Shown here: in pieces, positions 56,187 to 64,000 of the stretch
How the letters are laid out: each line of letters begins with the position of its first letter
Numbering within the stretch: position 1 is the stretch's first letter
Position numbers and translations under genes: made by a program
Assembly: GCA_947259105.1 (NCBI GenBank)
Contig: CAMYKU010000005.1
Location: 1 to 64,000, forward strand
DNA: 64,000 bases
Direction of reading: 5' to 3'
Origin: an uncultured Alphaproteobacteria bacterium
Lineage (GTDB): Bacteria; Pseudomonadota; Alphaproteobacteria; UBA8366; JADFVY01
Notes under the pieces: generated by a model
The model's input: only the letters and a program-made list of their open reading frames with translations
Database searches by the model: none
Told to the model about the DNA's origin: nothing

Positions 56187-56491
56187 TGACGCTCCCTTGT
56201 CTTTCTCTCCCCCGCCAGGGTGGAGGCCTCAAGGGACGGGACCGGACCCGGCCCTTTAGGTCTTCAACGCTTATCCTTATAAGTAATTACACACATTTCT
56301 TATTGCAGAATCAAGCGCGGATCGGCAGCGGATGGCTCGCCCTCCATTTCCGCCTGTTACGCCACGCATGCGCCGGCTTGCCCGCGAGGACGGGCAGCGC
56401 AATGGGCATACGCCACGAATATCGGGAAGTTCAACGGACAGGGCCGCCGCGGGGAAACATCCCCCCCGGCGGCCCCAGCTCGTCGAAACGA
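56187..56491. other. Intergenic region upstream of fccA, with a long hairpin
   Basis: About 305 bp. The part at 56270-56320 is AT-rich and is the likely fccA promoter region. At 56441-56475 GGGCCGCCG and CGGCGGCCC pair with further inner GGGG/CCCC, a very stable stem just after the stop of the upstream beta-propeller gene; it may act as a terminator although no long T-run follows on the minus strand. Confidence 0.45.
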
Positions 56492-58186
56492 CTAGTCGGA
56501 CCCGTGCTGGTGGTGTCCGTGTCCGCGCCCATGGCCGCGGTGGTGGCCGTAGCCGTGGCCGTTGGACGTCCCACGAACCCTGGCCAGTTCACCCCAGAAC
56601 GGCGTCACTTCGAAGACACTGACCACGCCGCTGCCTTCGTTGGCGGCATAGACGAACAGCGAACCGTCCGATCTGAGGTAACCAATGCCTTCCGGCGCCT
56701 GGCTGCCCAACTCGGTTCCCGGATTGACCGGGGCCACGTTGACCACGGCCGGATTCGCGGGATCGGCCAGCGAAACGAGCGCGACGGAGTCGGCCCGCTC
56801 CAGCCCGACGGCGGCATAGGTGGTGCCGTGATAGCGGAACGTCACGAGGTTCTCCGGCTCGGACCCCTTGCTGTCGCTGCGGCCGTCCGGATAGACACCC
56901 GGGAACGGGATGCCGTCGATCTCATAGGCCGCGGCGAAGTCGATCTGGTTGCCGGTATCGCCGAGCAGGTCACCCGTTTCCGCATCGAACACGCTGACGG
57001 TGCGGCCTCCGGCGGTCGGCAGACCAGCCGGTGTCTTCGAGGCCTTCGGATCGGTATCGCCCTCGTCGGCGGTTACGAAATACCGGCCGTCGGGAGTGAC
57101 CGCGATGCCGTCGGGCTCGCGAAGCGCGACCAGCGTATCGCTGAAATCGACAAATGCCGGATCGTCGTCGGACAGGTCGGCGGCATGCGTCGTGATGCCA
57201 AGACCGTAGCATACGACGAGTTTACCATCCTCTACGTCGATCACCGCAACGCCGTTATTCTCCTGCAGGACGACATACGCTGTCTCGCCGTCACTGGAAA
57301 ACGCTGCGAGTTCCGGCTCGAGGAATCTTGGCGAATTGTCGAGCAGCGGGATCATCACCAGTTCGCCCGCTTCCTCGTTCCCCCACACTTCTTGGCCGTC
57401 GATGAAACCGGCCAGGAAATCCAGATCCTCGATCACGCCGTTGCCGTTGTAATCGAAGCCACCCACGCCGTCTTCGAACTCGTCGGCGATTTCGCCGTCG
57501 CCGTTCAGATCGACTCCGCGCTCCAGGAAGCGGTTGTGGGCACTGCTGACCATGCCTTCAGTACCAGTTTCGTCGGTGAGCGCAACCTGAGTCGCGGTCG
57601 CGTCTTCAGGGCCATCCTCCAGATCGACGATCGTCACGCTGCCGTCCGGCGAGCTGAACTCACCGGTCGCGGAATTGAAGGTGAACGATTCTCCCTCGTT
57701 CGACACCACGGCGTAATCGCCCTGCCGGTTGATTACCACGGCATCGGGCTCGGAGCCCGACACGAGGCATTTCAGCACCGCTCCGCTGCTCGCATCGCGG
57801 ATCTCGATCCGGCTGTTCGGCACGCCGCCCTTGTCGCAGCTTTTGCCGGTGCCGCCCTCGACTTCGATCGCAACGATGAAATAGTCGTCGTCCGGGTGGA
57901 ACGCGACGGAGGTGATGCCCTCACCGGAGCCCAGGCCCAGGTCGAAAACGGCGGCCGTTGCCGGCGCAGCCGGATCGCTCAGATCCAGGATGGTAATGGT
58001 GCCTTCCGCCGAGTTGGTCAGCGCGGCGCGGGCAGTCGAGCCCTGCACGCTGATGACTTCCGTTCCCTCGCCGGTTCCACTGTCCCAGTGGCCGACGAGA
58101 TTCAGGCCTGGCTCGGCCAGAACGGGTGAACCGGACGCCAGAATCAGCGCCAGGCCCGCACAAAACGTCGTTGAAATATTCCTCAT
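56492..58186 (-). CDS. Secreted beta-propeller protein of the choice-of-anchor-I type with a His-rich tail
   Basis: 564 aa from the ATG at 58186, preceded by GGAG at 6 nt. After a signal peptide (LILASGSPVLAEP) there is a WD/YVTN-like propeller with repeats such as GITSVAFHPDDDYFIVA and DGIAVTPDGRYFVTADEGD. Two calcium-loop-like segments, DLNGDGEI and DYNGNGVI, lie in an insertion. The C-terminus ends in about 22 residues rich in Gly and His (GHGYGHHRGHGRGHGHHQHG), a probable metal-binding tail. Such proteins are periplasmic or surface-bound with unknown roles. Confidence 0.85.
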   Translation of the reverse strand: MRNISTTFCAGLALILASGSPVLAEPGLNLVGHWDSGTGEGTEVISVQGSTARAALTNSAEGTITILDLSDPAAPATAAVFDLGLGSGEGITSVAFHPDDDYFIVAIEVEGGTGKSCDKGGVPNSRIEIRDASSGAVLKCLVSGSEPDAVVINRQGDYAVVSNEGESFTFNSATGEFSSPDGSVTIVDLEDGPEDATATQVALTDETGTEGMVSSAHNRFLERGVDLNGDGEIADEFEDGVGGFDYNGNGVIEDLDFLAGFIDGQEVWGNEEAGELVMIPLLDNSPRFLEPELAAFSSDGETAYVVLQENNGVAVIDVEDGKLVVCYGLGITTHAADLSDDDPAFVDFSDTLVALREPDGIAVTPDGRYFVTADEGDTDPKASKTPAGLPTAGGRTVSVFDAETGDLLGDTGNQIDFAAAYEIDGIPFPGVYPDGRSDSKGSEPENLVTFRYHGTTYAAVGLERADSVALVSLADPANPAVVNVAPVNPGTELGSQAPEGIGYLRSDGSLFVYAANEGSGVVSVFEVTPFWGELARVRGTSNGHGYGHHRGHGRGHGHHQHGSD

Positions 58187-58223
58187 CACTGTCTCCAATT
58201 TCCTTTTTCCAAGAAATTATTTC

Positions 58224-58242
58224 ATGGTCGGACCTCGACCAT
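58224..58242. terminator. Hairpin between the chemoreceptor and the propeller gene
   Basis: ATGGTCG (58224-58230) and CGACCAT (58236-58242) form a perfect 7-bp stem with a 5-nt loop in the 113-bp gap. On the minus strand it is followed by GAAATAATTTC, not a clean T-run, so terminator is a weak call; it could also be an operator. Confidence 0.3.
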
Positions 58243-58299
58243 CCACCCGGTACTCCTCGTTGTTGAACCCAGCTTTCCATTGTATGTGCGGCGGCGGGC

Positions 58300-60003
58300 C
58301 TAGCTTGCCAGCCGGCCCCCCGCGCCATCCTTCAATACGTGGCCGGAGGATGCCTCCCCCGTGATCTTCAATCCCTCGAGAAACGTCTCGATTTCCTTGT
58401 TCAGCAGGTCGGACTGTCCGGAAAGGCTCTCCGCCGCCTCCAGAACCTGGGCCGCCGAGGCGCCGGTCTCTCCGGCGACCTGACGGACCTCCTCGATACT
58501 GTTCGAGACCACCTGGGTCCCGGCTGCCGCCTCCTGCACGCTGCGGGCGATCTCCTGCGTCGAGGAATCCTGTTCCTCGATGGCCGCCGCGATGGCCGCC
58601 GAATTGTCGCTGATTCGCTGGATGATCCCGAGAATTCCGTGGGTCGCCTCCACGGTCTTGCCCGTCGCCTGCTGCACTTCCTCGACCTGCATGGCGATCT
58701 CGCCGGTTGCATGCGCGGTTTGCTTGGCGAGGTTCTTGACCTCCTGGGCGACCACCGCGAAGCCCTTGCCGGCCTCGCCGGCGCGGGCCGCCTCGATCGT
58801 CGCATTGAGCGCCAGCAGATTGATCTTGCTCGCGATCTTGTTGATCAAATCGACAACCTGGCTGATCCTTTCCGCAGCGCGCGCAAGATCCTGCACGGTC
58901 ACATCGATTTCCTTGGCGGCGGATGTCGCCCGCGCGGCCACCTGGCTGGAGTCCACGATCTGGCGACTGATTTCCTTGACGGAACTCGACAATTGCTCGG
59001 TCGCCGTGGCCGCGGTCTGAACATTCATCGACGACTCCTCCGAGGCGCTGGCCACGGCAGTCGATTGCTGGTTGTTGTGGTCGGCATAGGCTGTCATCGA
59101 CTTTGCGGTTGCCTCCAGCTGCGTGGACGCGGTCGAAACGCTGGTGACAATCGCCTTGACACTGGCGTCGAAGTGCCTGGCCAGACGCTCCATGGTCTGG
59201 CGTTTCTCCCGGCGAAGATCCTCCTCGATCTGGTCCTGCTCGGCCTCGATACGTTCCTTTTCGTCGATGGCGTCTCTGAACACCCGGACGGCGTGGGCCA
59301 TCTGGACGATTTCATTTTCCTCCGAGCGATCGGCCAGCGTCACGTCGCCGTGCGCGCGGGCCAGGTCCAGAAGTTGCTCGATAATGCGGGCCAGCGGCGC
59401 GCTGACCAGCCGCCGGAACATGACGATGAGGAAGGCGATGGACCCCAGCAGGATCGCGGCCGACAGCATGGACGATCTTTGCCACGAAGCGGTGAGGCCG
59501 GCTTCGACTCCTCTGAAATCCCAGAAGATCAGCACGTGGCCGGCGGGCACGACCTTGCTGTACTTGGCCTGGTAATAGACCGAAGGGGCGGAAACGACGG
59601 CGTAGCTATCCGCCATGCGATGCTCGGGCTTGTCGGAAAGCGCAACGACATTATCCGACAAGCTGTCGGGTAACAGGTCCGCGTCCTTGTCGCGCCATTC
59701 ATACACCACCGTGCCACTGCTGTTGAGCGCGACGACCGCCAGCAGGTCAGTCATCGTCTCCAGCGCCAGCGTTTCATGGACCTGACCGAACACGGCACTT
59801 TTCCGCCACCGCAATGCCCCCGCCATGGCGGAGGCGAGCAGGCCGGTCTGCACTTTCTTGTTCTCGATGACCAGGTCGGTGGCGCTGGACCGTTCATTCA
59901 TGCCTTGAACGGCGATCAGGATCGCGAAAGACACGGCGAAAATTCCGGCGACCACCATGATCGCGCGTCCCTGGAAACTCTTTGTTCCAAATTTCGAAAA
60001 CAT
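58300..60003 (-). CDS. Methyl-accepting chemotaxis protein
   Basis: 567 aa. TM1 (about 13-35) and TM2 (about 180-200) flank a periplasmic sensor domain of about 140 residues. A HAMP (about 200-255) is followed by the signalling domain, whose hairpin tip [16 protein letters not shown] is the canonical receptor contact for CheA and CheW. Start at 60003 with AAGG 8 nt upstream. The gene directly downstream of a secreted Cache-like protein on the same strand suggests a joint sensory role. No che genes are in the window. Confidence 0.92.
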   Translation of the reverse strand: MFSKFGTKSFQGRAIMVVAGIFAVSFAILIAVQGMNERSSATDLVIENKKVQTGLLASAMAGALRWRKSAVFGQVHETLALETMTDLLAVVALNSSGTVVYEWRDKDADLLPDSLSDNVVALSDKPEHRMADSYAVVSAPSVYYQAKYSKVVPAGHVLIFWDFRGVEAGLTASWQRSSMLSAAILLGSIAFLIVMFRRLVSAPLARIIEQLLDLARAHGDVTLADRSEENEIVQMAHAVRVFRDAIDEKERIEAEQDQIEEDLRREKRQTMERLARHFDASVKAIVTSVSTASTQLEATAKSMTAYADHNNQQSTAVASASEESSMNVQTAATATEQLSSSVKEISRQIVDSSQVAARATSAAKEIDVTVQDLARAAERISQVVDLINKIASKINLLALNATIEAARAGEAGKGFAVVAQEVKNLAKQTAHATGEIAMQVEEVQQATGKTVEATHGILGIIQRISDNSAAIAAAIEEQDSSTQEIARSVQEAAAGTQVVSNSIEEVRQVAGETGASAAQVLEAAESLSGQSDLLNKEIETFLEGLKITGEASSGHVLKDGAGGRLAS

Positions 60004-60230
60004 GATCGCAACCTTCCCCCTGGACGGCTTCGACAAATGCCGCGTCCGTAATTTTGTTACGTTCGCAAATACGCACCGGCAGCACGCCGTCGCTGTATCT
60101 GCGCCTCACTGATCCGTATCAAACCTCTCTGTTGGCCCCGTTCGGTCGCATTGCTTCACGCTTCACGGCAGACCCGCTCCGTCGCGGGACCCGGCTGGCC
60201 GGGTACCGCGACGGCAGCGTTCCGCCTGGT

Positions 60231-60806
60231 TCACAAATCGTCGATATTGATGCCCACGGTCACGGCGCCGATGGCCTTGCCCGTGTCCGGGTCCCTGACA
60301 GTGAAATTGGCCTGGGACTGCATCGCCTGGGTCGAATTGTCGAACTCGACCTCGTCGACGAACACGGCGTCCGGACCGACCTGGAAGGTTTTCGTGAACT
60401 TCACTTCTTCGCCTTGCCAGATATCGGAATTCGGGCTGGACTGCGCGATGCTGAGACCCATCGCGTCGATCACGCCGATTTCGTTGATCCTGTTGCCGTC
60501 GCTCTCGATCACCTTGCGCATGCGCGCGGCCAGCGAATTCTCGACGACGCTGTCGATCAGCGGGCGGCTGGAACTGTCGATTTCCTTCTGCCAGACCGCT
60601 TCAAGCTTGTCGATGTCCGACTGGGTCATTTGGCTGCGCTTGGCATTCGAGGCGCGCAGCGCTTCGATCAGGTCGTCCTGCACGATCATCGACATGATTT
60701 CGGGCAGGGCATTCTTGATGGGTTTGACATGAGGGTCTTCCGCGAAAGCGGGCGATCCTGCAATCGCTATGAGGCCCGCCGTAATGATTGTAATGGCGCG
60801 TAGCAT
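60231..60806 (-). CDS. Secreted Cache-like sensor-domain protein
   Basis: 191 aa. A signal peptide (IITAGLIAIAGSPAFAE) is followed by a helix-rich segment and a PAS/Cache-type beta sheet: IDAMGLSIAQSSPNSDIWQGEEVKF and DPDTGKAIGAVTVGIN (close to the single-Cache pattern of membrane receptors). There is no TM helix or output domain, so it is a free periplasmic sensor domain. GGAAGAGG precedes the ATG. It lies 227 nt upstream of the chemoreceptor and may deliver a ligand to it. Confidence 0.75.
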   Translation of the reverse strand: MLRAITIITAGLIAIAGSPAFAEDPHVKPIKNALPEIMSMIVQDDLIEALRASNAKRSQMTQSDIDKLEAVWQKEIDSSSRPLIDSVVENSLAARMRKVIESDGNRINEIGVIDAMGLSIAQSSPNSDIWQGEEVKFTKTFQVGPDAVFVDEVEFDNSTQAMQSQANFTVRDPDTGKAIGAVTVGINIDDL

Positions 60807-61181
60807 ACCGTCCTCTTCCTTAGCAGTTTCACAGTGTACGAATTTCTACCGTAGAGTGCCCCGAAACTTATTAATAAATCGTTGATCGAAATAAAAACTG
60901 CACGAGTTATTATTTTACAGTCTATTAGACATTTTCCGTCATGTTAACCATATCGTTTAAGGAGAGAAACTTAGCGATAATTGCTTTTTCAGAATTGCAG
61001 TGGGTTCGATAAAATTTTGTCGTAAAAATTGTATAAATCATGCTGGCGGGATTTAACGGACGCTCCCCAAAGAGCGCCCTGGCGTTGTACAGGCCGATAT
61101 TTCAGCGGAGATTCGCCGGCCGGGCGAAGGCAGGGTGAGGGCCCGGAGTGCCGCGAGCGTGGCTTCGCCTTGCGATCCGCT
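60807..61181. other. AT-rich intergenic region
   Basis: About 375 bp. The stretch 60840-61050 is markedly AT-rich in a GC-rich genome and probably holds the promoter of the Cache-like protein gene on the minus strand. I find no clean -35/-10 pair. The rest (61050-61181) is GC-rich with no gene; a short stem CGCTC/GAGCG occurs near 61057-61072. Confidence 0.4.
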
Positions 61182-62453
61182 CTAGCCGAAAATGTCGGCA
61201 GTGATGCCGGCGTACCAGGCCTCGCCGGCCAAGCCCGCCGCGGCCCGAGTCGAATCGCTCTCGCCGGTCGGGCTGATATCCAGTTCGATACGCTGCAGCG
61301 CGCCGGCAACCGCGGCGAATGCCGCCCGTTCATACACCGCATGAGCGGGGGCGACATGGCTCCAGCAGGCGCCGCCCAGCACGGTCGCCTCCGCCTTATC
61401 CCCGGAAAAGGCCTCCAGGATCGCCCGGGCGCAGGCTTTCGCCTGCTGGTACGCGGCATAGGCCGCCTTGGGCATGGGCGATGCCAGCGCAGCATCGCCG
61501 ATGACGTGGATGCCCGGCTGATGCGTGGATTCGAACGTCATGGGATCGACGGGGCACCAGCCGCGCCGGTCCGCCAGATCCGACTGCAGGGCGATCCGTC
61601 CGGCCGTTTGCGGCGGGATCACGTTGGCGACGGCAACCTCGAACGCCTCGTCCACGGCCATGACGGTCATGGTCGACGGATTCACCCCTTTGACGCCACC
61701 CGAGAAATCGGCGGGCAGGACCTCGATCATGCCGGGATAAAACCGCGTCCACGCCTCTTCGAACAGGTCCTGCAGCGGAAAATTGTTCTTGGCATCCAGG
61801 ATGATGATCCTGGCATTCGGCTTCTCGCGCTTGAAATAATGCGCGACCAGCGATGCCCTCTCATAAGGCGCGGTCGGGCAGCGATAGGGCGTGTCCGGCG
61901 GCGCGATCAGGAACGTGCCGCCGTCTTCCATGGCCTCCAGCTGCCGGCGCAGCAGTTCCGTCTGCTCGCCGCCCTGCCAGGCATGCGGCATGATCTTCGC
62001 CGCCTCGGGGCCATAGCCGTCGATCGCGTCCCACCGGAAGTCAATGCCGGGCGCAACGATCAGCCGGTCCCAGGGCAGCACATCTCCGCCGGCGAGGCGC
62101 ACCGTCCGCCCGGCCGGATCGATCGCGACCGCCACCTGGTGCATGAGCTTCACGCCATAGCGTTCCGACACGGCGTCATAGCTATGGGTCAGAGATTCCA
62201 GCGAGCGCAGCCCGCCGATATACAGGTTGGAAAAGAAACAGGTTACGTAGTTGCTCTTGGGCTCGACCAGGGTGATATCCAGCCCCTTGCCGGCCGCCGC
62301 GAGCGACCGTGCCGCCGTCGCGCCGCCCGCGCCGCCTCCGATCACCACGACCCGGCCATTGGCGGCCCGCGCGTCCCGCCGCCACAGGTAGGGTGCGGCG
62401 ACCAGTGCCGCACCCGTCGCCTTCAGGAAGTGTCGCCGCCGCGTCCCTGCCAT
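61182..62453 (-). CDS. Second FccB-type flavoprotein (sulfide dehydrogenase family) without adjacent cytochrome
   Basis: 423 aa. Tat signal TRRRHFLKATG, FAD fold VVVIGGGAGGATAA, disulfide cysteines in YRCPTAPYER and GGACWSH, and the same C-terminal WYAGITADIFG as the fccB at 54583. It aligns with that paralogue end to end but has no cytochrome gene next to it, so it either shares FccA or uses another electron acceptor. ATG at 62453; an upstream ATG at 62462 is also in frame. Confidence 0.9.
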   Translation of the reverse strand: MAGTRRRHFLKATGAALVAAPYLWRRDARAANGRVVVIGGGAGGATAARSLAAAGKGLDITLVEPKSNYVTCFFSNLYIGGLRSLESLTHSYDAVSERYGVKLMHQVAVAIDPAGRTVRLAGGDVLPWDRLIVAPGIDFRWDAIDGYGPEAAKIMPHAWQGGEQTELLRRQLEAMEDGGTFLIAPPDTPYRCPTAPYERASLVAHYFKREKPNARIIILDAKNNFPLQDLFEEAWTRFYPGMIEVLPADFSGGVKGVNPSTMTVMAVDEAFEVAVANVIPPQTAGRIALQSDLADRRGWCPVDPMTFESTHQPGIHVIGDAALASPMPKAAYAAYQQAKACARAILEAFSGDKAEATVLGGACWSHVAPAHAVYERAAFAAVAGALQRIELDISPTGESDSTRAAAGLAGEAWYAGITADIFG

Positions 62454-62596
62454 GCATCCCATCCGACCAAGCCAGAGGCGGGCGCCTCCAGACCGCCACT
62501 ATACATTCGAAATTTCGCATGTTAAGGGCGATATCGTGCCGCCGGTCTGCGATTTCGCAGGACCGCCCGTGCGCGGATCTTGATCCCGCCGGGGTT

Positions 62597-63292
62597 TCAG
62601 GCGGTGCGTGTTCTGCCCGGCGGCGCGCTGCGGCCGCTGCCGGCCGCCACCTCGATGATCTCCCAGCCCCGGGCCCGCGCTTCGCCGGCGAGGCGCCGAT
62701 CGGGGCGGACCGCAACCGGCCGCGCGACTTGCGCCAGCAGCGGGAGGTCGTGGATCGAATCGGCATAGGCCGCTGCCTCGGCAAGGCGTGCCCCGTGCCG
62801 GGCGCAGAGATCGGCCGCCGCTGTCACCTTCTCCTCCCCCAGCGGGTGGAAGATCGGCGGTGTTGCGACAAAGCGTCGCGCCTGCAGGGCATAGCGGGCG
62901 GCCTGCCAGCCGTCGGCGCCGACCCGTTCCGCCAGTGGACCGGCCAGGAACTCCGGGGTCCCGGTCAGCAGCAGGATGGCGTCGCCGGCACGGCGGTGCT
63001 CGTCCATGCGCTGCAACAACACCCGGTCGATCAAGGCATCCAGATCCCGTTCGACGAAGTCCCGCGCGATGGCGGCCACGTCGTCGAGCGCGAGGCCGGC
63101 GAGATAAGCCTTGTTCCTGCGAAAGACATGCCGCCCGTAGCGCAGCCCGTTGGCCAGCGTGAACCAGCCGGCGGCGACCGCCTGCCGCGGCCCGATCGCA
63201 CCGCGCCGCAGAAGATGGCGTATGAACAGGGCTTCGCTGCTGTGCGATCCGGTCAGCAGTGTTCCGTCGACATCGAATAGCGCTGCGTTCAC
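62597..63292 (-). CDS. HAD-IB family phosphatase (SerB-like)
   Basis: 231 aa. The nucleophile motif DVDGTLLTGSHS, motif II LLTGTPEFLA and motif IV AYADSIHDLPLL identify an HAD-IB hydrolase of the phosphoserine phosphatase type. The GTG start overlaps the stop of the CDP-alcohol phosphatidyltransferase gene (GTGA), so a lipid head-group phosphate, for example a phosphatidylglycerophosphate-like intermediate, is a reasonable substrate guess. Confidence 0.85.
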   Translation of the reverse strand: MNAALFDVDGTLLTGSHSSEALFIRHLLRRGAIGPRQAVAAGWFTLANGLRYGRHVFRRNKAYLAGLALDDVAAIARDFVERDLDALIDRVLLQRMDEHRRAGDAILLLTGTPEFLAGPLAERVGADGWQAARYALQARRFVATPPIFHPLGEEKVTAAADLCARHGARLAEAAAYADSIHDLPLLAQVARPVAVRPDRRLAGEARARGWEIIEVAAGSGRSAPPGRTRTA

Positions 63293-63939
63293 TCCGCCGC
63301 CTCGTGATAGATCCTCTCAGGCGCCGGCGCCGCCGCGGAGGCCGGCTTCGCACCCAGGAACTCTATCACAACGGGCGCGCCGCGCACGAGGCACAGAGCC
63401 ACCGAGATCCACACCAGAACGGTCAGAACGGCGCCGGCCGGGCCACCGGCCTCCGCCCAGAAACCGGGGTAAAGCACGGGCAGGGGCTGAAGCAGCAGCG
63501 CAAGGCCGAACGTGGCCATCTTGACGGTGTTGTAGAAGCCGCGCATGAAACGACCGCCCACCAGAAACCGGCCGACGGGCGACTGCATCATTTCGAACGG
63601 CGCAACGCCTTCGGACGCGGCGGCGGAATTGCGGATCGCGTCGACGATATTGCCGCGCAGGATGAACACGATGGCGGCCCAGATCGGCACCAGCCCGATA
63701 TGGCCCAGCACGACCCACAGAACCGTTTCGACCACCCGGTCGGCGGCGATGTCGAAGGTCGCGCCGAACAGCGACGTTTCGCCGAAAGCGCGGGCGACGA
63801 ACCCGTCCAGCGCATCCATCAGCATGATGAGGACCAGCAGCGGAAGGCTCCACAATTGCCATGCCGGCGGCGCCCAGTAGATCATGCCCACCAGGACGAA
63901 GAGCAACAAGAGCCGGCAGAGTGTGACCAGATTTGCCAT
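63289..63939 (-). CDS. CDP-alcohol phosphatidyltransferase family membrane protein
   Basis: 216 aa with five or six TM helices. The complete catalytic signature D-x2-D-G-x2-A-R-x8-G-x3-D-x3-D is present (DALDGFVAR...FDIAADR, about residues 40-66). GGAGG lies 7 nt before the ATG at 63939. The family joins CDP-diacylglycerol or a CDP-alcohol to an acceptor in phospholipid synthesis; the acceptor is not predictable. The coupled HAD phosphatase downstream suggests a two-step transfer and dephosphorylation. Confidence 0.9.
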   Translation of the reverse strand: MANLVTLCRLLLLFVLVGMIYWAPPAWQLWSLPLLVLIMLMDALDGFVARAFGETSLFGATFDIAADRVVETVLWVVLGHIGLVPIWAAIVFILRGNIVDAIRNSAAASEGVAPFEMMQSPVGRFLVGGRFMRGFYNTVKMATFGLALLLQPLPVLYPGFWAEAGGPAGAVLTVLVWISVALCLVRGAPVVIEFLGAKPASAAAPAPERIYHEAAE

Positions 63940-64000
63940 GTGGGTGCCTCCGCATTGCGTGCGCATCGCGCGCCGGTCCAGTCCGGGCGGGCGATGCCGT

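Noticed and set aside
56114-58129. Plus-strand open frame of about 670 codons
   Set aside because: Antisense shadow of the secreted propeller protein; low-complexity translation without a signal or domain.
61029-62525. Plus-strand open frame of about 500 codons
   Set aside because: Antisense to the second FccB flavoprotein, which aligns end to end with the first.

Overview
The window is 64 kb of GC-rich bacterial chromosome with dense, short-spaced genes and many 4-base stop/start overlaps (GTGA or ATGA). A periplasmic flavocytochrome c sulfide dehydrogenase, Tat signals, tesA/ybbA/ybbP-like genes, a bacteriohemerythrin, a LuxO-like sigma-54 regulator and a palindromic repeat of a type I associate with Alphaproteobacteria all suggest a free-living alphaproteobacterium, perhaps of the Rhodospirillales type. 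This placement is inference. I see no rRNA, tRNA, CRISPR array, transposase or phage gene.

Layout. 0-3.2 kb: a DMGDH/GcvT-type FAD demethylase and a GFA-family zinc protein, separated by a 260-bp inverted-repeat element with a second palindrome nested in it. 3.2-16.5 kb, all on the minus strand: the most unusual region. It has three modules, each a CHASE-domain membrane histidine kinase followed by an exported peptidoglycan-binding (PGBD) protein with a shared C-terminal region, plus a fourth PGBD paralogue. No response regulator lies nearby. 16.7-25.4 kb: HAD phosphatase, pirin, LonB-like protease, a uracil-DNA glycosylase-family protein overlapping a sirtuin, a translationally coupled LMW phosphatase and fructosamine-kinase pair (probable protein deglycation), and an AAA/DUF4143 ATPase behind a promoter whose -35 and -10 boxes are each covered by a palindrome. 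25.4-33.9 kb: ThpR, FIST, TesA-like esterase, a YbbA/YbbP-type ABC system, two SDR enzymes, a BI-1 protein and a small zinc ribbon.

34-43.5 kb: a LuxO-like sigma-54 response regulator convergent with a kinase-less TM-PAS-PAS-REC-HPt protein, then a SAM hydrolase, a class IV aminotransferase with a sulfotransferase-like partner, an M50 protease with CBS domains, a DMT exporter and a YeeE/YedE sulfur transporter. 43.8-54.4 kb: a very acidic repeat protein with a C-terminal membrane anchor, a bacteriohemerythrin, an exported hydratase-family protein, aminopeptidase P, an amino-acid permease, an acyl-carrier-protein-like protein lacking its serine, and small membrane proteins. 54.6-64 kb: fccA-fccB, a His-tailed beta-propeller protein, a chemoreceptor next to a secreted Cache-like protein, a second fccB paralogue without a cytochrome, and a coupled CDP-alcohol phosphatidyltransferase/HAD phosphatase pair.

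The main candidate for an undescribed system is the CHASE-kinase/PGBD-protein array at 3.2-16.5 kb. The simplest reading is a family of envelope sensors in which the secreted PGBD protein and the periplasmic CHASE domain act in one pathway. The output may run through the orphan REC-HPt protein and LuxO-like regulator 18 kb away. Both statements are inference.
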